DNA of 43,531 nucleotides from an uncultured Acidimicrobiales bacterium (GTDB taxonomy: Bacteria > Actinomycetota > Acidimicrobiia > Acidimicrobiales > SHLQ01), in contig CALHTF010000133.1 of the NCBI GenBank assembly GCA_938038815.1, forward strand, positions 1 to 43,531. Reading direction: 5' to 3'. Below are positions 26,355 to 33,752 of the stretch, in pieces. The first letter of the stretch is position 1. Each line of letters starts with the position of its first letter. Below the pieces are notes generated by a model. It made no database searches. It was not told the DNA's origin and worked only from the letters and a program-made list of their open reading frames with translations. The position numbers were made by a program, and so were the translations under genes.

Positions 26355-27511
26355 TCAGAGCCGGGGTGTTCCTCGACTGCGGCCTTTATCGCGTCGACGA
26401 CCAAGGCCATGTTGGCGCGGTGCTGTCCGACCCGCTGGATCACCACGGCGGCCTCCTTATCGGGCATCGAGTTGATTGCGGCCGTGATCCCCGATGGGCC
26501 CGGTCCAATCACCAACGAATAACGCAGCCGGGTCGCGCCCGCAATCGATTCGAGATCAAACCGCCACCGCGCACCGGGGTTGTCGGGGTCGGAGGTGACC
26601 CAACCGAAACTCGTGTTCTCTTCGTAGTGGCTAACGAAACAGTCGACATCCCATTCGCCGATCATCTCGTGCACGTTCGACCCGATGAACTTCGACCCCA
26701 CCTGGGGTTCGACGTCGGGTTCGGCCCAGCGCGCACCAACAAACTCTTCGCTGTGGTCGGCGCCGAAGTTGATGTCGGACACGATCGGCCACACCGCCTT
26801 CGCTGGGGCTTTGATGTCGACCTCAACAACCGTTCCGGCACCATCGGCGAAGCATGGCGGGTTGCTTGGGCCGCGCTCGTAGGTGTGGCCATAGCGGTCG
26901 ACGAACGAGATCTCCCGGGCCGGGTATCGCGGTGCCTGCTGAAATTCGGTGCCGATCGTCCACGCCACCGGAACCATGGCGATCTGGGTCATGCCCGCGG
27001 GGATACCCAGTAGCTCGGCGATGTCTTCATGGCGCTGCAACCCAGCGGTGGTCCATGAGGTACCGAGGCCCCGGGCCCGCAGCGCCACACAGAAGCTCCA
27101 GACCGACTGGATCACCGAGTCGAACAGGCCGGGCTGACCCGAACCGTCGTGCTGTCCAATGATGGTCGGGATCACGATGGCGGGAACTTCGGCGAAGTGC
27201 TCGGCGAGGTAGGCGGCCGACTTCATCGTTCGTTCGTTCGGGTGGCCGGTTCCGGCGGTTTTGTCACGGCCCTCGATCATGAACTGGCCCGCCGACTCCA
27301 TGTACAGCTCGGCTAGGCGGGCCTTGCGCTTTGGGTCGCGCACGATGATCCAACGGCGGCTGCCCTGATTCCCGCCGGTGGGTGCCTGCTCGGCAATGTC
27401 GATGCAGTCATAGATCAGCTGATCGTCGACCGGCCGCTCCAGGTCGAGTCGTAACCGCACCGCTCGAGTGGTGGTGAGCGCATGATCGACCGAAGCAACA
27501 TCAATGTCCAT
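26345..27511 (-). CDS. Nitroreductase fused to an SRPBCC domain
   Basis: A 388-residue two-domain protein. Residues about 5-215 are a nitroreductase-type flavin enzyme: TRAVRLRLDLERPV (FMN phosphate region), APTGGNQGSRRWIIVRD, and a C-terminal GLGTSWTTAGLQRHEDIAEL. Residues about 228-380 form an SRPBCC/START-like hydrophobic-ligand fold (VEVDIKAPAKAVWPIVSDIN, then SFGWVTSDPDNPGARWRFDL, then a long final helix). The start at 27511 (ATG) is chosen over a GTG 18 bp upstream. The flavin domain probably reduces an unsaturated or nitro substrate delivered or sensed by the SRPBCC part. It is divergent from the YeeE gene; the repeat copy C covers its end. Confidence 0.88.
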   Translation of the reverse strand: MDIDVASVDHALTTTRAVRLRLDLERPVDDQLIYDCIDIAEQAPTGGNQGSRRWIIVRDPKRKARLAELYMESAGQFMIEGRDKTAGTGHPNERTMKSAAYLAEHFAEVPAIVIPTIIGQHDGSGQPGLFDSVIQSVWSFCVALRARGLGTSWTTAGLQRHEDIAELLGIPAGMTQIAMVPVAWTIGTEFQQAPRYPAREISFVDRYGHTYERGPSNPPCFADGAGTVVEVDIKAPAKAVWPIVSDINFGADHSEEFVGARWAEPDVEPQVGSKFIGSNVHEMIGEWDVDCFVSHYEENTSFGWVTSDPDNPGARWRFDLESIAGATRLRYSLVIGPGPSGITAAINSMPDKEAAVVIQRVGQHRANMALVVDAIKAAVEEHPGSDRV

Positions 27512-27594
27512 GCCGGCAGCTTCGCGCACTCATCGATCGAAAACGTAAATCCGAAGCAAGGCGGTGGATAGGGCGGCGTGGCACACTGGCTGGC

Positions 27595-28614
27595 GTGACG
27601 GTGTGGTTGGCAGTGCTTGCGGGGGCGAGCTTGGGGTACGTGCTCGAGCGGGGCGACTTCTGCTTCCACAGCACCTGGCGGGAAGTCTTCACCCGGGGTG
27701 GCGACCACACGTTGCTCAAGGCCTATCTCACCCTGCTCCTCGTCTCGACCCCGCTCGTGCAGTTGCTCGTGGGCTTTGGGGTGATCGACCCGTACATTGC
27801 CCCATTTGCTTGGGGCTCTGCGCTGGTCGGCGGGCTCGTCTTCGCCCTCGGTATGGTGGTCGCCCAAACCTGCGTGAGCGGCATGTTCTACAAACTCGGG
27901 CACGGCATGCTTGGCATGGTGGTGGCGCTAGCTGCCTGGGCCGTTGGCGATCTGCTGGCTTACCGCGGGCCGCTCAACGGGGTGCGAGAGTCGCTGCAAG
28001 ACACGGTTGTTCACGGTGGCACCGGTGGAGGCGATCAGCACGTGTTGTTCGACTGGATCGATACACCGCTCAACTGGATCGTGGTGTTCATCGCCGTCCT
28101 CGCTATGGGGTTCCACCTCTGCATGGGCCCGGTGCGCAAGAGCGAGGACCGCGCCAAACTGCTCGATTGGAAACCGCTGGGTCTTGCGGCGGCCGGCGTG
28201 CTCAGCGCTGCGTGGCTGCTGGTTGCCATCAACGGCAACAACTACACGTTTGGCACGTCGGGGGTGCCAAGCCAGATCTCGCGCTGGGTGTCGGGTGACG
28301 ACGTTGGAACGATGTGGATCCCGCTCGCTTTGGTGAGCCTTATCCCCGGAGCATTTCTGGCGGCGAAACGGTCCGGCACGTTGTGGGTCCGCGGCGAGAG
28401 TGGGGCCCGCTACGGGCAGCTCGGCGTTGGCGGGTTGCTGATGGGAATCGGTGCCGGGATCGCCGGTGGTTGCAACCTCGGACACTCGATGGTCGGTGTA
28501 CCGCTGTTGTCGATGGGCAGCATCGCCACCACCATCGTCATCATCCTGGGTCTCGACATGTTCGTGAGAATCGCCAACAAAATCCCGAAAAGCCAATCCC
28601 CGAGCGACTACTAA
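27595..28614 (+). CDS. YeeE/YedE (TsuA-like) sulfur transporter
   Basis: A 339-residue polytopic membrane protein of the YeeE/YedE family, which takes up thiosulfate or related sulfur compounds. A GTG start is used. It has about 8-9 hydrophobic helices and three cysteines in the family's relay positions: C23 in RGDFCFHS, C93 in AQTCVSGMFYKLGHG and C293 in GAGIAGGCNLGHS. The two pseudo-symmetric GCxxGH-like motifs are typical. No sulfurtransferase or SirA/TusA-like partner is adjacent. The gene ends 80 bp from the convergent ileS, with a REP-like palindrome between. Confidence 0.92.
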   Translation: MTVWLAVLAGASLGYVLERGDFCFHSTWREVFTRGGDHTLLKAYLTLLLVSTPLVQLLVGFGVIDPYIAPFAWGSALVGGLVFALGMVVAQTCVSGMFYKLGHGMLGMVVALAAWAVGDLLAYRGPLNGVRESLQDTVVHGGTGGGDQHVLFDWIDTPLNWIVVFIAVLAMGFHLCMGPVRKSEDRAKLLDWKPLGLAAAGVLSAAWLLVAINGNNYTFGTSGVPSQISRWVSGDDVGTMWIPLALVSLIPGAFLAAKRSGTLWVRGESGARYGQLGVGGLLMGIGAGIAGGCNLGHSMVGVPLLSMGSIATTIVIILGLDMFVRIANKIPKSQSPSDY

Positions 28615-28631
28615 GCAACCAGCGCGCATCG

Positions 28632-28672
28632 TGACTCAGAGTCAGGGGACACTGTCCCGTGACTCTGAGTCA
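28632..28672. repeat. 41-nt near-perfect palindrome, REP-like
   Basis: TGACTCAGAGTCA at 28632-28644 and its exact complement at 28660-28672 enclose G-GGGACA-C-TGTCCC-G. Only the central base and one flanking pair fail to match. Each arm is itself a palindrome. GAGTCAGGG recurs just downstream (28678-28686). The core GGGACAnTGTCCC type and placement between convergent genes resemble REP elements, but it could also serve as a bidirectional terminator for yeeE and ileS. Confidence 0.75.
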
Positions 28673-28693
28673 GGGTTGAGTCAGGGTTTTGGC

Positions 28694-31600
28694 TTAGGCG
28701 ACGGTTATTCCTACGGTGATGTCGCCGCCGGTTACTGCGCCGGTCAGGACGAAGGCGCCGTCGACCGCCGGCCCATAGGTGATGCTGGTGGCGAGGACTT
28801 GGTCGGCGACGTATTGCTCGTGCGCCTTCACGGCGTCGAGTACTTCGGCGGGGCCGTCGATGGTGAGGGCGATCCGGTCGCTGACCACCAGGTCGGCTTC
28901 CTTGCGAGCGTTCTGGATGAACCGCACGACGTCTCGGGCGACGCCTTCGGCTTCAAGCTCGGGGGTGAGCTCGGTGTCGAGCACCACTACAGCCTTGTTG
29001 TCGCGCAACGCGCCCGCCGTCACGTCGTCGGCCGAGTCGAGCACCATCTCGAAGTCGCCTTCTTCAAGGGTGTGTTCGCCAATGGCGATCGTGCCGTCTT
29101 CGTTCGACGACCAGTCGCCCGCCTTCGCGGCCTTGAAGACTTCCTGCACGGCGCCGCCGAGCTTAGGGCCGAGCGCTTTACCGTCGGGGCGCAGTGAGAA
29201 GGTCGCGTGAGCAGCGAGGTCGTCGGTGAACACGATGTTCTTGATGTTGACCTCGTCGCGGATGATGTCGGCAAACGGTTCGAGGGCTGCGGTGTCTTCG
29301 CCGGCAACGGTCAGCGAGCTGAGCGGCAAGCGGACTCGTAGGCCAGCATCTTCACGCAAGCGAAGCGCAGTCGACACCACGTCGCGGACCCGGTCCATCG
29401 AGGCCACCAGGTCCGGGTCGTTCGGGAGCGCATCGGCATCGGGCCAGTCGGCCAGGTGCACACTTTCGCCGCCGACCAGTCCACCGTAGATCTCTTCGGT
29501 GATCAGCGGCAGGAACGGCGCTGCGCAGCGAAGGAAGGTGGTGAGTGCGGTGTACAAGGTGTTGTACGCCGCCTGCTTGTCGGCCTCGGCGCTGTTGGAA
29601 GCTGGCGCCCAGAACCGGTCGCGAGATCGGCGGATGTACCAGTTGTTCAGCGCATCGATAAACCCAAAGAGGTGCTGGGTGGTGCCCGGCAGATCGTAGG
29701 CATCCATCGACGTGGTGGCGCCCTCGACCATCTGGCGAGTCTTGGCGAGGATGTACCGGTCGAGCACGTGCTCAGAGTCGGCGGACCATTCGGCGGTGTA
29801 GCCGTCGATGTTCGCGTACAGCGTGAAGAACGAATAGGCGTTCCAGATCGGCAACATGACCTGGCGGGTCACGTCGTCGATCGCCTGATCGGAGATCCGG
29901 GCGTCGCCGCCGCGCACGATGTTCGAGCTCATGAAGTACCAACGCAGAGCGTCGGCGCCTTGCTTGGAGAAGATCTCTTCCGGCTCGGTGTAGTTGCGGA
30001 GCTTCTTCGACAGCTTGGCGCCGTCGTCGGCCAACAAAATGCCGTGGCAGATGACGTTTTGGAACGACGGCTTGTCGAACAGGGCGCCCGCCATCACGTG
30101 CAGCGTGTAGAACCAGCCGCGGGTCTGGTTGATGTATTCGACGATGAAGTCGGCCGGGTAGTGGCCCTCGAACCATTCCTTGTTCTCGAATGGGTAGTGC
30201 ACCTGGGCGAAGGGCATCGAGCCCGACTCGAACCAGCAGTCGAGGACCTCGGGAACGCGACGCATCATCGACTCGCCGGTCGGGTCGTCGGGGTTCGGGC
30301 GAACGAGTTCGTCAATGTAGGGGCGGTGCAGGTTGGTGGGCCGCACGCCGAAGTCGGCCTCGATCTCGTCGAGGCTGCCGTACACGTCGAGACGCGGGTA
30401 CTCGGGGTTGTCGCTGCGCCAGACCGGGATCGGCGTACCCCAGAACCGGTTGCGGCTGATCGACCAGTCGCGGGCTCCTTCGAGCCACTTGCCGAACCGG
30501 CCGTCCTTCACGTTGTCGGGGATCCAGTTGATCTCTTGATTGAGCTCGACCAGACGGTCGCGGATGTCGGTGACCTTCACGTACCAGCTCGGAAGGGCGC
30601 GGTAGATGATCGGCTCGTCGGTGCGCCAGCAGTGGGGGTAGTTGTGCTCGTAGGTGGCGTCGCTGAACACCCGGCCTTGTTCCTTAAGGAACTTGATGAT
30701 GTCGGGGTTGGCGTCGAACACGTTGCGGCCGGCGAAGTCGGTGACCTCGTCGGTGAAGCGGCCCTGATCGTTGACCGGTACCACCATGCCCATGCCGTTC
30801 TCCTCGGCGATGCGCTGATCGTCTTCGCCGAAGCCGGGGGCCGTGTGGACGATGCCCGAACCTTCGGCGGTGTCGACAAAGTCGCCGGCCATTACCTGGA
30901 AGGCGTTGAGATCGTCGCGGTCGGCGAAGTAGGGGAGCAGCGGGGCGTAGGTGCGGCCCACCAGCTCGGCACCCTTCACCGTGCTGTGCTGGGTGGCGTT
31001 CTCGAACTGGCTGGCGTACGAACCGAGCGTGGCTTCGCCAAGCACATGGAACACGCCGTCGAGTTCCATCACGGCGTAGTCGATGTCGGGGCCGACGATG
31101 AGGCCGAGGTTCGATGGCAAGGTCCACGGCGTGGTAGTCCAGGCCAACATGCGCATCGGGCCCGGGTCGCCATCGGCGGGGGTCAGATCGAAGCCGACGG
31201 TGACCGCCCGGTCTTGGCGAGGCCGGGTGGCATCGTCGAGCCGGATCTCAAAGTTGCTGAGTGGCGTCTCGGCCGCCCACGAGTAGGGCATCACCTTGTT
31301 GGCTTCGTAGATGAGGCCCTTGTCCCACAGCTGCTTAAACGCCCAGATCACCGACTCCATGTAGTCGATGTCCATGGTCTTGTAATCGTTCTCGAAGTCG
31401 ACCCACCGGGCCTGGCGGGTAACGGTGGTTTCCCACTCTTCGGTGAACTGCTGCACCGATGTGCGGCACGCTTCGTTGAACTTCTCGATGCCGTACTCGG
31501 TGATGGCCACGCGGCCCGAAACGCCTAGCTGCTTTTCGGCTTCCATTTCGGCGGGCAGGCCGTGGCAGTCCCAACCAAAGCGCCGGTCGACCCGGTTGCC

Positions 31601-31843
31601 GCGCATGGTTTGGTAACGGGGTACGACGTCTTTCACATACCCGGTAAGCAGGTGGCCGTGGTGGGGGAGACCGTTGGCGAACGGCGGGCCGTCGTAGAAC
31701 ACGAACTCCTGGTCGGCGGGGCGACCCTCGATCGAGGCCGCAAAGGTTTCTTCGGTCGCCCACTTTTCAAGAATGCGGTGCTCGATCGCTGGAAAGTCGG
31801 GTTTGTCGACTGTTGGATACGGAGCTTCAGAGGGCGTACTCAT
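28694..31843 (-). CDS. ileS: Isoleucyl-tRNA synthetase, long actinobacterial/eukaryote-like type
   Basis: Attaches isoleucine to tRNA-Ile; 1049 residues. The class I signature HIGH appears as HHGH (61-64, in PPFANGLPHHGHLL) and the KMSKS loop as KLSKK (610-614). The editing domain region carries GWDCHGLPAEMEAEKQLG upstream and MLAWTTTPWTLPSNLGL with the threonine-rich editing site. The length and C-terminal domain fit the second IleRS lineage (archaeal, eukaryotic and actinobacterial), which is commonly less sensitive to mupirocin. An in-frame ATG starts the gene, followed by a divergent NUDIX gene. No T-box leader is seen in the short upstream gap. Confidence 0.98.
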   Translation of the reverse strand: MSTPSEAPYPTVDKPDFPAIEHRILEKWATEETFAASIEGRPADQEFVFYDGPPFANGLPHHGHLLTGYVKDVVPRYQTMRGNRVDRRFGWDCHGLPAEMEAEKQLGVSGRVAITEYGIEKFNEACRTSVQQFTEEWETTVTRQARWVDFENDYKTMDIDYMESVIWAFKQLWDKGLIYEANKVMPYSWAAETPLSNFEIRLDDATRPRQDRAVTVGFDLTPADGDPGPMRMLAWTTTPWTLPSNLGLIVGPDIDYAVMELDGVFHVLGEATLGSYASQFENATQHSTVKGAELVGRTYAPLLPYFADRDDLNAFQVMAGDFVDTAEGSGIVHTAPGFGEDDQRIAEENGMGMVVPVNDQGRFTDEVTDFAGRNVFDANPDIIKFLKEQGRVFSDATYEHNYPHCWRTDEPIIYRALPSWYVKVTDIRDRLVELNQEINWIPDNVKDGRFGKWLEGARDWSISRNRFWGTPIPVWRSDNPEYPRLDVYGSLDEIEADFGVRPTNLHRPYIDELVRPNPDDPTGESMMRRVPEVLDCWFESGSMPFAQVHYPFENKEWFEGHYPADFIVEYINQTRGWFYTLHVMAGALFDKPSFQNVICHGILLADDGAKLSKKLRNYTEPEEIFSKQGADALRWYFMSSNIVRGGDARISDQAIDDVTRQVMLPIWNAYSFFTLYANIDGYTAEWSADSEHVLDRYILAKTRQMVEGATTSMDAYDLPGTTQHLFGFIDALNNWYIRRSRDRFWAPASNSAEADKQAAYNTLYTALTTFLRCAAPFLPLITEEIYGGLVGGESVHLADWPDADALPNDPDLVASMDRVRDVVSTALRLREDAGLRVRLPLSSLTVAGEDTAALEPFADIIRDEVNIKNIVFTDDLAAHATFSLRPDGKALGPKLGGAVQEVFKAAKAGDWSSNEDGTIAIGEHTLEEGDFEMVLDSADDVTAGALRDNKAVVVLDTELTPELEAEGVARDVVRFIQNARKEADLVVSDRIALTIDGPAEVLDAVKAHEQYVADQVLATSITYGPAVDGAFVLTGAVTGGDITVGITVA

Positions 31844-31889
31844 AGCCCATCAGGCTACCGGTGCATCGCGGTCTCGTGGAACCAGTTTG

Positions 31890-32603
31890 GTGGTTTCGAA
31901 ACCTGGTGTCTCAAATGGAGCCTTGGACCCCTTCGACTTCGACCCCCGCACCGTCCCGATCCGCCCGGCCTCGACGGTGGTGATCGTTCGCGATAGCCCC
32001 CGGTTTGAGGTGTTGTTGTGCCGCCGGCAACCCACGTCGGCCTTCGTGGCCAACATGCAGGTTTTCCCCGGTGGTGGGGTCGATGCCGCCGATGCCGACA
32101 CGGCGCTGGCCCGCCCGGCCGAGTCGATCTACCCGGGCGGCCCCGAACTCGGCGCGGCGCGCCGGGCCGCGATTCGCGAGACCCACGAAGAAACCGGCGT
32201 GGTTCTACCCGATGATGCCGAACTGCCGGTTCTCGGTCGTTGGATCACCCCGCCGCTCGCCCCCCGGCGTTACGACACCGTGTTCTTTCTTGCGGCTCTT
32301 CCGGCCGGTCAAGAGCCGGTCGCCGATGGTGTTGAGGTGGTCGAATGCACGTGGTGGACCCCCGACGATGCCGTGACCGCGTGGGCGAACGACGAGATCG
32401 AGTTCGTCACCCCGACGCTTCGGATGATGATGTCGCTCAGCGGGTACGTCACCGCAGCCCAGGCCATTGTGGCGGTCGCGCAAGCTCAGCTGCCCGGCTA
32501 CCGGGTGAGGGTCGACGACGAAACTGGCTGGCCGTGGTTGCCGGGCGACGACGCCTTCGAAGACCCCGGACTTCGGCGCACCTACGGCTGGGTCAGTATC
32601 TGA
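31890..32603 (+). CDS. NUDIX hydrolase, CoA-diphosphatase-like
   Basis: A 237-residue NUDIX protein. The box is ARRAAIRETHEETGVVLP with the Mg-binding glutamates. As in the NUDT7/NUDT19-like group, a long insertion separates VFPGGGVDAADADTAL from the box, which suggests hydrolysis of CoA or other nucleoside diphosphate derivatives. The C-terminal region LGRWITPPLAPRRYDTVFFL and WWTPDDAV is typical of that group. The start is uncertain: the open frame reaches back into ileS; the GTG at 31890 or a TTG at 31923 (after GGAG) are the likely starts. Cytoplasmic. Confidence 0.87.
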   Translation: MVSKPGVSNGALDPFDFDPRTVPIRPASTVVIVRDSPRFEVLLCRRQPTSAFVANMQVFPGGGVDAADADTALARPAESIYPGGPELGAARRAAIRETHEETGVVLPDDAELPVLGRWITPPLAPRRYDTVFFLAALPAGQEPVADGVEVVECTWWTPDDAVTAWANDEIEFVTPTLRMMMSLSGYVTAAQAIVAVAQAQLPGYRVRVDDETGWPWLPGDDAFEDPGLRRTYGWVSI

Positions 32604-32637
32604 CTAGCGACGACCAAGCGGTGGTTAGGTTGGGGCC

Positions 32638-33201
32638 GTGGATCAACGTGCGCAGATAACCCGGTGGCTATGGCGAGGCATCTCGCTGGCCTGGGTGGTG
32701 CTAGTCGTGACCGGCATCGTGTTGTTGTTCGTGTACCAACCGACCGCCGGTAGTGCGTGGGCTGACATCACCGGAGTGCAAGACGGGTCATCGTCCGGCT
32801 TGAGTAGTGGTCTGCAACAAGTCCACCGCATCGCCGCGTTGGCCGCCGTCTTGCTTCCCGCAGTGCTGGGGGTACTGAGTCTGTCGGGCAAGCGCAAGTG
32901 GCCAATCCTTCAGGCAGCTGGCGTGCTGGGGCTAGCCCTCCTCGGGTGGTTCAGCGGTCAGTTCCTGCCGTGGGATCAGCTCGCACTTTGGGCGGTCACC
33001 GTTGGGACCAACATGTCGGGCTTCGAGCCGGTGTTTAGCGACGACGTCAGGTTTGTGTTGATCGACGGAACCGAAATGACCACCCGGCAGATCCGAATCT
33101 GGCTCGGGGTGCACGTAGTGCTCGTGCCCCTTCTGGCGATCGCCGGCGCCGCGTTTGTGCAGAAGCGCGGTTCGGCCGTCGTTGACGACCGGCCGTCGTA
33201 A
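32638..33201 (+). CDS. Cytochrome-b-like membrane protein with one haem site
   Basis: A 187-residue protein from a GTG at 32638, with four hydrophobic helices. It resembles the N-terminal half of cytochrome b/b6: an Arg/Trp-rich first turn, helix B starting QQVHRIAAL, SGQFLPWDQLALWAVTVG (the LPWDQ motif), then a helix RIWLGVHVVLVPLL. Of the four haem-ligand histidines in cytochrome b, H63 and H159 are in place; their partners 14 residues on are L77 and F173. H63 and H159 correspond to the low-potential (bL) haem pair, so this may bind a single haem. No Rieske or cytochrome c subunit is nearby. The function is unknown. Confidence 0.72.
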   Translation: MDQRAQITRWLWRGISLAWVVLVVTGIVLLFVYQPTAGSAWADITGVQDGSSSGLSSGLQQVHRIAALAAVLLPAVLGVLSLSGKRKWPILQAAGVLGLALLGWFSGQFLPWDQLALWAVTVGTNMSGFEPVFSDDVRFVLIDGTEMTTRQIRIWLGVHVVLVPLLAIAGAAFVQKRGSAVVDDRPS

Positions 33202-33261
33202 GCGACCAGCCAAACGCCGGTTTTGGCAACACACCGCTAGATTGACCTTCCGTAGTGGGCC

Positions 33262-33681
33262 TTGGGCGGTCAACTCTTCGGGGGTGTCCCAGTGGGACAG
33301 TTGCATCGCCTGTTTTCAAAGTCGTCGGCGTCGAGCCACCAACCGCTCGTCCCGGTGGTCGCCAACCTCATAAGCCAAGAAGGCCTCGGTGGTCTGGTGC
33401 TGCGGTTTGCCGCCTGCGGGTTAGGCCCGCAAGTCGAGTCATGGATTCAGCCCGGACCCAACCAACGGCTGTCGCCGCGTCAGCTGCGTACTGTTTTTTC
33501 TATCGAACAACTCGACGAGATCGCCGGAACCGCCGACCTCACGCCAAAGGCTGCCGAGCAGGGCTTGGCAACCTTGCTGCCTCGAGCGATTGACCGTTTG
33601 ACCCCCAACGGCATGGTGCCACCGGCGGCGAACATTCGCCGTTCGCTCGGCCATCTCGACGGACTGATCCAGGCGTCCTAG
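33262..33681 (+). CDS. YidB family (DUF937) protein
   Basis: A 139-residue protein of the YidB family. The characteristic core is visible: GLGGLVLRFAACGLGPQVES followed by WIQPGPNQRLSP, the helix FSIEQLDEIA, and LLPRAIDRLTPNGMVPP. The family's function is not established. The start is uncertain: TTG at 33262, or GTG at 33292 which has a GGGGG tract 10 bp upstream. A small C-terminal extension (RRSLGHLDGLIQ) is present. It follows the cytochrome-b-like gene by 60 bp on the same strand. Confidence 0.87.
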   Translation: MGGQLFGGVPVGQLHRLFSKSSASSHQPLVPVVANLISQEGLGGLVLRFAACGLGPQVESWIQPGPNQRLSPRQLRTVFSIEQLDEIAGTADLTPKAAEQGLATLLPRAIDRLTPNGMVPPAANIRRSLGHLDGLIQAS

Positions 33682-33752
33682 GTCGTTCGAACCTTCCGCC
33701 TCGCCGCGACGCAAAACCATTACGGCGGTTCGCCGGTCGTCGATAGACCTCC

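Noticed and set aside
28632..28672. Attachment site or transposon end
   Set aside because: No integrase or transposase nearby and no direct target duplication was seen around it.
29456..31528. Long open frame of 690 codons on the plus strand, antisense to ileS
   Set aside because: It mirrors ileS codon bias: its protein is rich in Val, Gly, Glu, Asp and His with no family motif, and ileS is certain on the other strand.
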